DNA of 64,000 bases from Candidatus Epulonipiscium sp. (GCA_012841565.1 DUUM01000408.1:1-64000); one strand, 5' to 3'. Positions 17,576 through 27,852 are shown, numbered from the stretch's first letter. Translations and numbers: made by a program. The notes: generated by a model from the letters alone, not told the origin.

Positions 17576-18493
17576 ATGAAATTAGAAGTCAAGAATCTCC
17601 ACAAAAACTTCGGAGATACAGAAGTGCTACATGGCATATCTTTTAATGTTGAAAAGGGGAAAGCTTTAGGCCTTTTAGGTAAAAATGGGGCCGGCAAAAC
17701 AACTACTATTAGAATTTTAATGAATTTATTTGAGGCTAACGCAGGTGAAATTCTCTTAGATGGAGAGAAGTTTAACCCTAGAAAGCATCAAATAGGCTAC
17801 CTACCTGAAGAACGCGGATTATATCCTAAGCAAAAGGTTTTAGACCAGCTTATTTATTTAGGCCAACTAAGAGGCCTGGATCAAAAGACTGCCAAAGAAA
17901 ATACTCTTCACTGGTTAAAACGACTAGGGGTAGACCAGTATAAAGATAAAAAACTTGAAACCCTGTCTAAGGGCAATCAACAAAAAGTACAGCTCGCCGA
18001 AACTTTTCTATGTGATCCTGATATTATCATTTTAGACGAACCTTTTAGCGGACTTGATCCTCTTAATTCACAGATTCTAAAGGATATTATAGTAGAACTA
18101 ATCGCAGGGAATAAACTTTTGATTTTTTCAAGTCATCAAATGAACTACGTAGAGGAATTTTGTGAGGAAATCGCTTTAATTGATCAAGGAGATATTGTTT
18201 TAACTGGCAATTTAAACACTATTAAAAAAGATTATGGAAAAGATAGGCTCACCCTTAGTTTAGTGGGCCTATCCTCTAATAACACAGGAGAAACTCTAAA
18301 AAATCAACTAAGCCATATCATTCAAGTTATAGAGGCTAGAAAAAACTACGTCATTATAGAATTATTACAAGGCAAAACAAAGAATGACTTGTTAAAAGAA
18401 ATGGCTATTTTAGACTTAGATATTGAAGGTTTTTCTATCTATAAGCCTAGTTTATACGATATATTTGTTCAAAAGGTAGGTGATCATTCATGA
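17576..18493 (+). CDS. ABC transporter ATPase (NatA-like)
   Basis: 305 residues from the ATG at 17576 with TTGGAGGGG upstream. Walker A GKNGAGKTT is near 39-47, the ABC signature is a slightly altered LSKGNQQKV, and Walker B is IIILDEPFSGLDP. The C-terminal 80 residues form the extra domain common in NatA-type export ATPases. The stop overlaps the permease start (ATGA). NatAB in Bacillus exports sodium, but this family also handles antibiotics and lipids, so the substrate is open. Confidence 0.85.
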   Translation: MKLEVKNLHKNFGDTEVLHGISFNVEKGKALGLLGKNGAGKTTTIRILMNLFEANAGEILLDGEKFNPRKHQIGYLPEERGLYPKQKVLDQLIYLGQLRGLDQKTAKENTLHWLKRLGVDQYKDKKLETLSKGNQQKVQLAETFLCDPDIIILDEPFSGLDPLNSQILKDIIVELIAGNKLLIFSSHQMNYVEEFCEEIALIDQGDIVLTGNLNTIKKDYGKDRLTLSLVGLSSNNTGETLKNQLSHIIQVIEARKNYVIIELLQGKTKNDLLKEMAILDLDIEGFSIYKPSLYDIFVQKVGDHS

Positions 18494-19722
18494 GGGGCTT
18501 ATTTACAGTATTAAAGTTTGAATTAGTTAGTTTTCTAAGAAACAAAGTTTTTATTATCTCTACACTTGTCATTTGCCTAATTGCAGCAGTAGGATTATCG
18601 TTTCCAACGATTAAGGATGCTTTTGCTACCCTATCAAATCAAGATTCTAAAGCAGAAGCAGACAAAGATATTAAGCATTATGGTGTGATTGATAAAAATG
18701 GTATTTTGCAAAATACTAAGGACTTAACATTAAGCTTTATGGGGGGTACGTTAACGATTTTAAATGATATTAGCGAGCTAGAAAATAAGATTAATTCAGA
18801 TGAATTGGAGGCTGGATATATTATCCAATCACCTACTTCCTATGAATATGTTGTTAAAAACAATGACTTAATAGGTGGGAATACGTATGGATTGAAAGAA
18901 ATCCTTGTAAGAGAATTTAGAATACAAGAATTTAAAGGTAAGGGTATTGAGTATTCTCAAATAGAAGATTTAATGAATCCCACTATTGAGGTTGAAACAA
19001 AGATTTTAGGTAAAGATAGTGCTGGTAATTACTTCTATACTTATGCATTAGTCTTGATACTTTATATGATGATCCTATTATATGGTCAATTAATTGCCAC
19101 CTCTGTAGCCAGTGAAAAAAGCAATCGAACCATGGAAGTGCTTGTAACAAGTACCAAAAGCACTAACTTAATCTTTGGGAAAGTATTAGGTCTTGCAATC
19201 GCCAGTGTTTTACAAACTGGCCTCATTATTACAACCAGCCTTATGGCTTATAAGCTTAATGCAGCCGCTTGGGATAACAAGCTAGACTTTGTATTTAACA
19301 TTCCAGCTGATGTTCTACTCTCCTTTGCAGCCTTCGGTATACTAGGTTACCTATTATATGCTTTTATATATGGTGCCCTTGGTGCTTTAGTCTCTAGGAC
19401 CGAAGATGTTAGTGCCATCGCAACCCCTGTAATGCTATTATTTATTGGCGTATTTATGATATCTATTATAGGGATGACAAATACCACAAGCCTTGTTTTT
19501 AGAATAGCTTCTTTTGTACCATTTAGTTCTTTTATGGCTATGTTTATAAGGGTATGTATGGGTAGTGTCTCTCATTTGGAAGTGATCATCTCTCTATTCC
19601 TATTAGCCGGAACAACAGGACTTACAGGTCTCTTAGCTTCTAAAATTTATAGGGCTGGAACCCTAATGTATGGGAACCGTATAAAATTAAAGGATTTATT
19701 AACAATTTTTAAAAGCGAATAA
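18490..19722 (+). CDS. ABC-2 type permease (NatB-like)
   Basis: 410 residues. One helix near 21-40 is followed by a large extracytoplasmic region (about 45-180) and five to six helices in the C-terminal half. The motif ASEKSNRTMEVLVTSTKSTNLIFGK (shared by ABC-2 permeases) lies just after the second helix. It pairs with the overlapping ATPase gene to form an exporter. Confidence 0.85.
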   Translation: MRGLFTVLKFELVSFLRNKVFIISTLVICLIAAVGLSFPTIKDAFATLSNQDSKAEADKDIKHYGVIDKNGILQNTKDLTLSFMGGTLTILNDISELENKINSDELEAGYIIQSPTSYEYVVKNNDLIGGNTYGLKEILVREFRIQEFKGKGIEYSQIEDLMNPTIEVETKILGKDSAGNYFYTYALVLILYMMILLYGQLIATSVASEKSNRTMEVLVTSTKSTNLIFGKVLGLAIASVLQTGLIITTSLMAYKLNAAAWDNKLDFVFNIPADVLLSFAAFGILGYLLYAFIYGALGALVSRTEDVSAIATPVMLLFIGVFMISIIGMTNTTSLVFRIASFVPFSSFMAMFIRVCMGSVSHLEVIISLFLLAGTTGLTGLLASKIYRAGTLMYGNRIKLKDLLTIFKSE

Positions 19723-19738
19723 TATAAAGTTTATGCAC

Positions 19739-19778
19739 AAAAGCCCTAAGATGATCATATAATCATCTTAGGGCTTTT
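19739..19778. terminator. Bidirectional terminator
   Basis: A 17-bp perfect stem (19739-19755 and 19762-19778, core AGCCCTAAGATGAT) lies between the convergent permease and oxidoreductase genes, with A and T runs in the stem ends. Confidence 0.85.
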
Positions 19779-19787
19779 AAAGTTAAT

Positions 19788-22031
19788 TTATAATAATGGA
19801 TGATCGTTCATTGCTTTCAGACGTTCCCATCTACGATCAGTTTCTACCTGAGTTGAATCCATAATCTCGGCATATTCTGGTTTAATGAGGTGTCTTGTTC
19901 TACCCATTAACTTGTAGAATTCTGCCACATCTATTTTCTTATTACCCTTTTCTGGATTGTACGTAATCTTAGTAATACCATTTTCGATTTCATATAGTGG
20001 GTGGAAACATGAGTTTACACCCGCTTCAATAACACTACGCTCATAACGTGGGTCATCTCCCCAGTTAAGAGGACATGCTGATATTGCTTTGATAAATACA
20101 AGTCCATGTTTGTTAGCATATTGTTGTGCTTTAGCAGCTTTTTTAATAAAATCAGTTCCATGAGATTCAGCTACTGTGGCTATATATGGAATATTAGTTG
20201 CTGCAAATATTTGCGGGGAATCTTTCGTGAAAGTAGCTTTACCATCTTGCGCTACGCCTACATGAGAGGTAGATGTTTTAGCACCCATTGGTGTTTGGTA
20301 TGATAATTGATACCCAGTATTCATATATCCACCGTTATCATATTCAAATATAATCATCTTATGATTACGAAGTGCTGCACCAATGGCTGGCCCCATTCCA
20401 ATATCAAGACCACCATCACCTGTTACCATTACAAATGTTATTTCTTCATCTTGTGCAATTTCCCCGCGTCGTTTTTTCTCATGGTATACTTCTACAATTC
20501 CTGAAAGTGTCGCTGCACCATTCTGGAATAAGTTATGAACATAAGTTGTACGGAAGGCTGTTTTTGGATAACCTGTTGTTGTTACCATCCCGCAACCTGT
20601 GTGGAAAAGCAAGACGACATGTCCTACTAGTCCTTTAAGGAGTAAATTAAGGTTGACTGGAATACCACATCCTGGGCATGCTCCGTGTCCTCCTATAATA
20701 CGCTTTGGCATTGCTGTACTATCCTTAATGAGAGCACCTTTAACGCTCATTGTTTTTGTTTCTGGATCTTCTGTTACAGTTGTAAAGTTTGGAGATAGTT
20801 CTTCTTTTGTTAATGGATCAAAATATTGTATAGGCTCGTAACCTTCCTTACCCTTATAGTGCCCATAGTAGTCAAACTTAGGAATTTCCTTTTTGGCTGC
20901 TAGATCAAGTCCAAGTTCAAATACTTTTTCTGCATCTTCTACATAGAAGTCTTTACCTGATAATCCATATACACGTGATATAACATCAATGTTAGACTTA
21001 TAGTCTTGAAGGGTGGCTTTAATTTCTAGTGACATATTACCTCCACCTGCGCCATAACTATCTTGGCGATCAAGTACAACAAGAGACTTTAAGTTTTTAG
21101 CCATATTATAAATGTGCTTCGCTGGCCATGGACGAATAACGTTGGTTGTAAATACCCCAACCTTTTTGCCTTTTGCTCTTAAGTTGTCTACGGCTACTTT
21201 AACAGAGCCATAAGCAGATCCTAAAACAAATATACCAACCTCGGCATCTTCCATTTCGTAAGCTTCAAGTGTGTTATATTTACGCCCTGTAAGTTCTGCG
21301 TATTCTTCAAATACCTCTGTTATAACTTCCCTTGCATCTTCCATTGCTAAATGAAGCTGGTATTTGTTATTAATGATATCAGGTTCATTCATGTATGAGC
21401 CAAATGTTGCTGGCTTAGCTGTATTTAAAGCTGTATATTCTGGGTTATACTTACCAATAAAGTCTTGAACATCTTGATCATTAGCCATTACTTTTGTTCG
21501 GCGTTTTTGGTGACTTGTAAAGAAGCCATCAAATCCAACGATAACAGGTAACATTACTTTTTCTGCTACTTTAAGTGCAATAATATTCATATCATAAACT
21601 GATTGGGCTGTTTCTGCATACAATGTTACCCAGCCTGTATTAAGGGTGTACATAATATCACTTTGGTCACCTTTGATTGAAAGAGGCCCAGATACCGTAC
21701 GGCATGCAATATTCATAACCATTGGCATACGTGTTCCTGATTGTACTGGAAATTGCTCTAATGCATAGAGAAGCCCATTGGCTGAAGAGGCATTAAAGAC
21801 ACGCCCACCACCTACACAAGCGCCGTAACAAACACCTGCTGCACCATGCTCACCATCTGCTGGTATTAATTTAACATCATGTAATCCTTCTGATTTTAAT
21901 AAATCTAAATGCTCTGCAATTTCTGTAGATGGTGTAATTGGAAAGTATCCCATAATGTGGTAGTTGATTTGTTTTGCTGCATAGGCTGCTAATTGATTAC
22001 CACTGTCAAATACAATTTTTTGTTCTACCAT
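19788..22031 (-). CDS. 2-oxoacid:ferredoxin oxidoreductase, fused alpha-beta subunits
   Basis: 747 residues. The first about 400 are the alpha (pyrimidine-binding) subunit: YFPITPSTEIAEHL, ADGEHGAAGVCYGA and the pyruvate-binding-type loop SIKGDQSDIM. From about 440 comes the beta (TPP-binding) subunit: GACPGCG, then the TPP/Mg motif GDGGLDIGMG with DNGGYMNTG. Alpha and beta are normally separate in four-subunit enzymes. The start overlaps the stop of the upstream gamma-delta gene. The complex oxidises a 2-oxoacid to acyl-CoA with ferredoxin; pyruvate is the likeliest substrate, but a ketoisovalerate or 2-oxoglutarate role is not excluded. Confidence 0.88.
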   Translation of the reverse strand: MVEQKIVFDSGNQLAAYAAKQINYHIMGYFPITPSTEIAEHLDLLKSEGLHDVKLIPADGEHGAAGVCYGACVGGGRVFNASSANGLLYALEQFPVQSGTRMPMVMNIACRTVSGPLSIKGDQSDIMYTLNTGWVTLYAETAQSVYDMNIIALKVAEKVMLPVIVGFDGFFTSHQKRRTKVMANDQDVQDFIGKYNPEYTALNTAKPATFGSYMNEPDIINNKYQLHLAMEDAREVITEVFEEYAELTGRKYNTLEAYEMEDAEVGIFVLGSAYGSVKVAVDNLRAKGKKVGVFTTNVIRPWPAKHIYNMAKNLKSLVVLDRQDSYGAGGGNMSLEIKATLQDYKSNIDVISRVYGLSGKDFYVEDAEKVFELGLDLAAKKEIPKFDYYGHYKGKEGYEPIQYFDPLTKEELSPNFTTVTEDPETKTMSVKGALIKDSTAMPKRIIGGHGACPGCGIPVNLNLLLKGLVGHVVLLFHTGCGMVTTTGYPKTAFRTTYVHNLFQNGAATLSGIVEVYHEKKRRGEIAQDEEITFVMVTGDGGLDIGMGPAIGAALRNHKMIIFEYDNGGYMNTGYQLSYQTPMGAKTSTSHVGVAQDGKATFTKDSPQIFAATNIPYIATVAESHGTDFIKKAAKAQQYANKHGLVFIKAISACPLNWGDDPRYERSVIEAGVNSCFHPLYEIENGITKITYNPEKGNKKIDVAEFYKLMGRTRHLIKPEYAEIMDSTQVETDRRWERLKAMNDHPLL

Positions 22032-23134
22032 TATTTAGCTCCCCCTTCTTCCATCTGTACTTCATTTTGATCTGATTGTGTATCCACAATTGCATTTGAT
22101 CCTACTTCTTCAAATTCCATCTTATCTACAATTATTTCTTGATTACGAATATGAATATCCCATAGTTCATCAAAGTCTCTTTCTTCCACAGCCACAAGTG
22201 CTGCTACTGGACAAATTTCTACGCACCTTAAGCATCCTTTACAGTGATGGTAGTCTGGCCCTAAGTTAACCATTGCTGGCTTATTTCTATATTCTCCTGG
22301 AACAAACTGATAAACCATATCAGGACACGTTGAGTCACACAGGCCACAGTTAATACATTTTTCTTTAATAAACTTGGGAACGAATCCTTCACGGCTTGCT
22401 AACATATCATTAGCAATCATACTTCCTACATGTGGATTAAGCCCACCAATAGGAGCATTATCCCAACCCCATTCATACTGTACTTCTTTGGCTTTCACAT
22501 ATTCGTACTTATCATCTGGCGCAAATTCCTTCATGGTTATTTCATCATATCCTCGTTTAACACCTCGCAAATTACCTGCTAATGCTGCTGGATACTTTTT
22601 ACCAATGGCATTCTCTACGGCTTCTTCAATAGCTTCTAGAGGAATAAACCCGGATGCTTTAGCTAAAGCACCCAGCATAACCATATTGACCCTTGTTTTT
22701 TCTTCTATGGCAATCTTTAGTGCATCAACGCAGTATACCTTGCCCGCATATAATTTTAAACGATCTCTTACTTCATCTGGCGTATTAACTGAGTTTATAA
22801 CAACAGCTGTTTTTTCTGTAACACCTGCAGTAACGGCCACTTTCCCTGCCAAAGCTTCGTGAAACAAGCCAAGCAAATGCGGCTCTGTTATGGGTGTACT
22901 AATTCTAATTTCTTGTTGTGGATCGCACCAGCGAATAAAGGACTTTACGGGTGTACCTTTTTTCTCTGAACCATAACTTGCAAAGCTAGAGCTATTGAGC
23001 CCTAGTTGAAGAGCGCCGATTTCTCCAAGTATTTTTCCACTTAGATTAGCACCTAAACCACCAACACTTTCTAATCTTATTTCATAAAAGCCAAGTTCAT
23101 TGATTGTAGGTAATGATATGATTGGAGCTGTCAT
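22031..23134 (-). CDS. 2-oxoacid:ferredoxin oxidoreductase, fused gamma-delta subunits
   Basis: 367 residues. Residues about 10-200 are the gamma subunit (RLESVGGLGANLSGKILGE, then SYGSEKKGTPVKSFIRW). Residues about 225-335 are the delta, ferredoxin-like subunit with two 4Fe-4S motifs, CINCGLCDSTCPD and CKGCLRCVEICP. A short acidic tail follows. Together with the overlapping alpha-beta gene this makes a two-chain enzyme holding all four classical subunits. AAAGGAGG precedes the start, and a consensus promoter is at 23183-23211. Confidence 0.87.
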   Translation of the reverse strand: MTAPIISLPTINELGFYEIRLESVGGLGANLSGKILGEIGALQLGLNSSSFASYGSEKKGTPVKSFIRWCDPQQEIRISTPITEPHLLGLFHEALAGKVAVTAGVTEKTAVVINSVNTPDEVRDRLKLYAGKVYCVDALKIAIEEKTRVNMVMLGALAKASGFIPLEAIEEAVENAIGKKYPAALAGNLRGVKRGYDEITMKEFAPDDKYEYVKAKEVQYEWGWDNAPIGGLNPHVGSMIANDMLASREGFVPKFIKEKCINCGLCDSTCPDMVYQFVPGEYRNKPAMVNLGPDYHHCKGCLRCVEICPVAALVAVEERDFDELWDIHIRNQEIIVDKMEFEEVGSNAIVDTQSDQNEVQMEEGGAK

Positions 23135-23182
23135 GTTAATCCTCCTTTTAAGTATTTACATATTTTTAAATCTTATATATAT

Positions 23183-23211
23183 ATTATCAAGGCTTGATCG
23201 GTTATTGTCAA
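23183..23211 (-). promoter_or_regulatory. Promoter of the oxidoreductase operon with operator-like palindrome
   Basis: Minus-strand TTGACA (23206-23211), 17 bp, GATAAT (23183-23188). The spacer holds the palindrome ATCAAG-G-CTTGAT (23186-23198), a plausible site for a repressor not identified here. Confidence 0.65.
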
Positions 23212-23295
23212 TAATTTGTGATAACTTAATACATTATCTCAGTATTATTCTGACCTTTTTCACCGTTCTTTCTATTATTTACTTTTTTACATATT

Positions 23296-24009
23296 TTATG
23301 TAAAAATATCAAAACACTTTAATATTTGAGCAATATCTGCTTCTTGTAATTCTTCTTGTATGGGTAGTTTTTCCTCTTTTATTTGTTCCTCTTGTCTTTG
23401 TTGGCTTTTTGTTTCTTCATACTGTTTTATTTTAGTCTCTAATTGCTCTATTTTAGTAAGCAAGAATGAAACCTTTTCTTTTTCCTTTTGGTTTGTTTTA
23501 AATTGTGGATATTCATTATTAAGATAATTTTTAATCCTTAAAAACAATTGCTGTTTCTCCATCTTAATATCTGAGTACAACTCAAGAAGTGCTAGTATTA
23601 TGCCAAGTGCGGCACTTACAATGATTCCTACTGAATGTATTTTTGACCGTCCCAACCCCACAGTCATGGTTTCAAATGACACCATTGCTATGATACTTAT
23701 CCAAAGCAAGTACTTGCCTTTATTTGCTAATGTCTCAATCCCTGACACTTTGAATGTACCTATCTTATTATTGTAAAAACAACCCATTATTAATGACTCT
23801 AAATCCACTGTTTCCTTATCTTTATAGCTATTATACTTGTCCAACAATAAGGAGATAAGTTTTACTTCACTTTCTGGCTTATAGGCTTTTGGATCTAAAT
23901 AAATATCAATACTTCTATTATGCTTTTTCAAGTTATTATTAAACATAAGAATACCTAAAGATGTACACAAAAATATGATTGTGTTAAAAACTAAAAACAT
24001 TATTATCAT
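23296..24009 (-). CDS. Membrane protein of unknown function with C-terminal coiled coil
   Basis: 237 residues; I do not recognise it. It has hydrophobic helices at about 3-23, 100-118 and 125-145, with a polar 75-residue region between the first two. A Lys/Glu/Gln-rich coiled coil follows at about 175-215. The ending AQILKCFDIF is hydrophobic. GGGAGG lies 5-6 bp before the start. It is flanked by the oxidoreductase operon and mtnN, with gaps of 99-160 bp, so it is probably transcribed alone. Confidence 0.6.
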   Translation of the reverse strand: MIIMFLVFNTIIFLCTSLGILMFNNNLKKHNRSIDIYLDPKAYKPESEVKLISLLLDKYNSYKDKETVDLESLIMGCFYNNKIGTFKVSGIETLANKGKYLLWISIIAMVSFETMTVGLGRSKIHSVGIIVSAALGIILALLELYSDIKMEKQQLFLRIKNYLNNEYPQFKTNQKEKEKVSFLLTKIEQLETKIKQYEETKSQQRQEEQIKEEKLPIQEELQEADIAQILKCFDIFT

Positions 24010-24108
24010 AAGACCCTCCCTTTACTTCTAAAATATGTCTTTTATTACATATTTTATTATAACCCATTTTATGGTAGTTGCAAGGCTTATGCATTTTTAT
24101 ATTTAACT

Positions 24109-24819
24109 TTATTCCATTTTAGCTATTTCTTTAATCATCGCTTCAATCATCTGGCTTGCATTTTTAGCCGCTAAATCCACAAAATCATCAAAATTCACTT
24201 CTGCACTTTGATCTGCTTTATCTGAAATTGCCCTAATAACCACGAAAGGAATCTTATTTAAAAAACAGGTATGAGCAATAGCTGCCCCTTCCATTTCTGC
24301 GCAGTACGCTGTAAAATTCGTATATATTTCTTCTTTAACCTTCATACTTGAAACAAACTGATCACCACTCGCAATCCTGCCAACATATACTTTATGGTCT
24401 CCTTGCACTTCTTCTGCAGCTCTTTTTGCTATTTCTACAAGCCATTCATCTGCCTCAAAAAATTGCATATCCATACGTGGGATATAGCCTTTTTCATGGC
24501 CAAATGCTGTAACATCCATATCATGTTCTACCGTGTCACTAGAAATAATAATATCCCCTATATTTATATCTGGATGCAGACCACCCGCCACGCCTGTATT
24601 AATAATATAGGATACATTAAAAATATCAATTAAGATTTGTGTACATACAGCCGCATTAACCTTCCCTATCCCACAACGCACGAGCACAATTTTTTGTCCA
24701 TCCATGATGCCTTCATAAAATTCCATGCTAGCTATACTCTTTGTATGTGTAATCGTCATGTTCCTACGTATTACAATAATCTCTTCTTCCATTGCACCTA
24801 TAATTCCTATTGATTTCAT
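24109..24819 (-). CDS. mtnN: 5'-methylthioadenosine/S-adenosylhomocysteine nucleosidase
   Basis: 236 residues, the normal length. It hydrolyses MTA and SAH to adenine plus methylthioribose or ribosylhomocysteine in the methyl cycle. Motifs seen: IGAMEEEI at the N-terminus with the catalytic-type Glu, NTGVAGGL (about 78-85), the purine-site block AEMEGAAIAHTC (about 170-181), and VIRAISDKAD with the catalytic Asp. AAAGGAG precedes the ATG. Confidence 0.95.
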   Translation of the reverse strand: MKSIGIIGAMEEEIIVIRRNMTITHTKSIASMEFYEGIMDGQKIVLVRCGIGKVNAAVCTQILIDIFNVSYIINTGVAGGLHPDINIGDIIISSDTVEHDMDVTAFGHEKGYIPRMDMQFFEADEWLVEIAKRAAEEVQGDHKVYVGRIASGDQFVSSMKVKEEIYTNFTAYCAEMEGAAIAHTCFLNKIPFVVIRAISDKADQSAEVNFDDFVDLAAKNASQMIEAMIKEIAKME

Positions 24820-24883
24820 TTGATTTGCTCCTTTTATTTAAAGTTATTATAATCATTATGTTATATATTATACACGCTACAGC

Positions 24884-24928
24884 AAAAAAAAGCTTGCACT
24901 TAGTTTATCTCAAAACTAGGCAAGCTTT
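24884..24928 (-). terminator. Terminator of the DUF2935 gene
   Basis: Minus-strand arms AAAGCTTGC/GCAAGCTTT (24889-24928) with an inner CTAGTTTT/AAACTAAG stem and a run of T residues. Confidence 0.8.
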
Positions 24929-24938
24929 CATGAAATTT

Positions 24939-25853
24939 TTAAATTTCCTTTAATATTCTAAGATAATGATTAGCTTCCCTAAGTACATGATCTGCTAATA
25001 ACGGTATAATAACAGATTTAATTTTACACTCTAATATATCTTGAGTTGCTTGCCTTTTAAAATTCCCAATTTCCTTTGTCACAATTATTGTTTGGCAAGT
25101 TGTTTTAACAAGAGACCCACTTTGCATCTCTTTTTCTTTAACATCCTTGGATAAGGTCTTAAACTCTTTTTCAAAAGACTGAGCCCCAGCAATTAATTGT
25201 TTTTCGGATGGATCTAGAAGCACACTCATTATTGTGGCATGTTCTTCCATAATATGATCCCAAAAAGCTTCAAGTGCATACGCTTGCTGGTCAGATACAA
25301 TTTTTTCACATTTTTGTATCTTTTGAATCATACCCAAATAAAATTTAGCTTCACTAATAATATGTTCTAATAAAGCTGGATAATTTCTGGTGAAAATACC
25401 ACAGGATAATACATCTGATAAAACCTTATCTTTAAAGTTTATAAAACTCATTAATAGATTTATAACATTATTATTGAGCATTTTTATTTTATTCTCAAGT
25501 CCAGGCGTACAGACGTCACTGCAGCTCCCCTTTAAGCCTATCTCCGCCTGTGTTAAGTTTGTATTAATATTAACCCCCGTAAAGTAAGCTGAGCTCATTT
25601 CAGCTTTCAAGGTAAATGGCGTTATTACTTCTCCAGATTCTAATACCTTAGGATTTACAACACCACTAGATAATGATATTGTCTCTATTAATATTTTATC
25701 AAATTTCATTTGATAGCTATTAGCTTGTTGTATTAAGCTCTGATCCTTTGGTGTAAAACCTGTTACTAAAAAAAATGCGTGTTCCTTCATAATCCTTGCA
25801 AAAAAAAGATGCAAGGCTAGGGATTGCTTTATAACTTCACTGTTAGATAACAT
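24939..25853 (-). CDS. DUF2935 protein (two ferritin-like helical bundles)
   Basis: 304 residues, all alpha-helical, built of two similar halves. Each begins with a helix carrying an E-H pair in similar context (FARIMKEHAFFLVTGF near 18-33; FWDHIMEEHATIMSVLLDP near 213-231), the pattern of DUF2935. The paired E-H and further H/E residues suggest a di-metal site, but no enzymatic role is known to me. Such proteins are common in spore-forming Firmicutes. GGAGCGA precedes the ATG, and a terminator follows. Confidence 0.75.
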   Translation of the reverse strand: MLSNSEVIKQSLALHLFFARIMKEHAFFLVTGFTPKDQSLIQQANSYQMKFDKILIETISLSSGVVNPKVLESGEVITPFTLKAEMSSAYFTGVNINTNLTQAEIGLKGSCSDVCTPGLENKIKMLNNNVINLLMSFINFKDKVLSDVLSCGIFTRNYPALLEHIISEAKFYLGMIQKIQKCEKIVSDQQAYALEAFWDHIMEEHATIMSVLLDPSEKQLIAGAQSFEKEFKTLSKDVKEKEMQSGSLVKTTCQTIIVTKEIGNFKRQATQDILECKIKSVIIPLLADHVLREANHYLRILKEI

Positions 25854-25920
25854 ATCTATCGCTCCTTCATATACACATGACTATATCTAGTATATTAAAA
25901 GAATCTATAAAAATTACCAT

Positions 25921-25954
25921 TAAAATAAGCTAGGGCCATTACGCCTCAGCTTAT
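25921..25954 (-). terminator. Terminator of the collagen-like gene
   Basis: Minus-strand hairpin with arms ATAAGCT/AGCTTAT (25925-25931, 25948-25954), inner partial G-C pairing and a short T tail. Confidence 0.5.
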
Positions 25955-25992
25955 CTTTTTCTTCAGTATTTAAATTTAGGTTTTAAACTTTC

Positions 25993-27003
<1,011 letters not shown>

Positions 27004-27016
27004 CTATATCTCTATT

Positions 27017-27040
27017 CACAGTATGCCAGGAGGTTCATTT
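27017..27040 (-). promoter_or_regulatory. Possible SigK/SigE-like promoter of the collagen-like gene
   Basis: The minus strand shows CATACTGTG (27017-27025), close to CATAnnnTA, about 40 bp before the ORF. The upstream -35 is weak. Confidence 0.3.
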
Positions 27041-27068
27041 TGTTGCATAAATCGACAATACTATACGA

Positions 27069-27410
27069 TTAACTATCTATTTCCCCGAAAAACTCACTCC
27101 ACCTTGATAGCTCAAATTCTAGCCTCTTAAAATCAATAATCCTACTTTCTTTATGTACTTCTTTACCCTCAGCAAACATAATAATCGTGGGTACTGTAAA
27201 AATCATAAATTCCCCTGCCGCTTCTTTGACCTCATCTACATAAACGTATATTTCTTTTATATCACTATATTTCCCTAATAATTCTTCCATTCTTGGTTTT
27301 ATAGCCTCACATACACCACAAGCTTTCGTTGATCCTATAAGGACCACTAACCTATTACTTTTAATAGTATCTAATATCTCATTTAAGTTTTTATATTCCG
27401 CTTGTCTCAC
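27069..27410 (-). CDS. Thioredoxin-like protein
   Basis: 113 residues with a thioredoxin fold. The redox motif CGVC is in STKACGVCEAIKPRMEELL (about 27-45), and the cis-proline is in FTVPTIIMFAEGKE (about 73-86). The start is GTG. It begins 7 bp after the DUF1874 stop, so the two are very likely cotranscribed. The CGVC motif differs from the standard CGPC, which shifts redox potential. The substrate is unknown. Confidence 0.8.
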   Translation of the reverse strand: MRQAEYKNLNEILDTIKSNRLVVLIGSTKACGVCEAIKPRMEELLGKYSDIKEIYVYVDEVKEAAGEFMIFTVPTIIMFAEGKEVHKESRIIDFKRLEFELSRWSEFFGEIDS

Positions 27411-27417
27411 CCGAATC

Positions 27418-27738
27418 TCACTCCAATCTCTCCATTAGCTTAAAAGAATATCCTACCTCTTCTACTTGAGCCCTTGTCAGGACAGTTCCTTCTTCAGGCC
27501 TTTTATTTAATTTAAATACCACTGCTTTTTGATTGACCATCTGTTCAAAATTAATGCGATTCATCTGTATATCCATTTCCATTAACTCAGATATAATTTT
27601 AGCTGTTGATTCATGGCCTATAGCAGATACATATCCATTTTCACACAAAAGCTTTTTTGCTTCACTAACACTTAAATCACTTACTCTATACAAACCATTT
27701 GTTGTCGCCACTGTGCCATTAAATATTCCTACTTTCAT
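27418..27738 (-). CDS. DUF1874 protein (STIV B116 / YddF / AcrIII-1 ring-nuclease family)
   Basis: 106 residues from the ATG at 27738; an ATG two codons earlier sits only 3 bp after the AAGGAG site. The family core is clear: an N-terminal MKVGIFNGTV strand with Asn, then SAIGHESTAKIISELM (H42, at the position of the essential His of AcrIII-1), then the N-R pair, the ALVF-like strand AVVFKLNKRPEEG, and a final VGYSFKLMERLE. Viral AcrIII-1 and host Crn2 members of this family cleave cyclic tetra-adenylate from type III CRISPR; YddF in ICEBs1 is a close bacterial form. No CRISPR genes are visible here, so the role is open. Confidence 0.75.
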   Translation of the reverse strand: MKVGIFNGTVATTNGLYRVSDLSVSEAKKLLCENGYVSAIGHESTAKIISELMEMDIQMNRINFEQMVNQKAVVFKLNKRPEEGTVLTRAQVEEVGYSFKLMERLE

Positions 27739-27814
27739 GTACATAAGCTCCTTTCAGTCTCAAACCAAATACTCTATCTCCTTACATAATACATCACTAG
27801 GGATCCGTTAACAA

Positions 27815-27852
27815 ATAAAAAATGAGGATAGCCCATAATAGGACTATCCTCA
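27815..27852 (-). terminator. Terminator of the FASII operon
   Basis: Minus-strand stem TGAGGATAG..CTATCCTCA (27823-27852) followed by TTTTTTA, just after accA. Confidence 0.88.

Noticed and set aside
27418..27738. Anti-CRISPR within a prophage
   Set aside because: No phage or integrase genes are near; the region is ordinary chromosome. Family assignment is kept, the mobile context is not.
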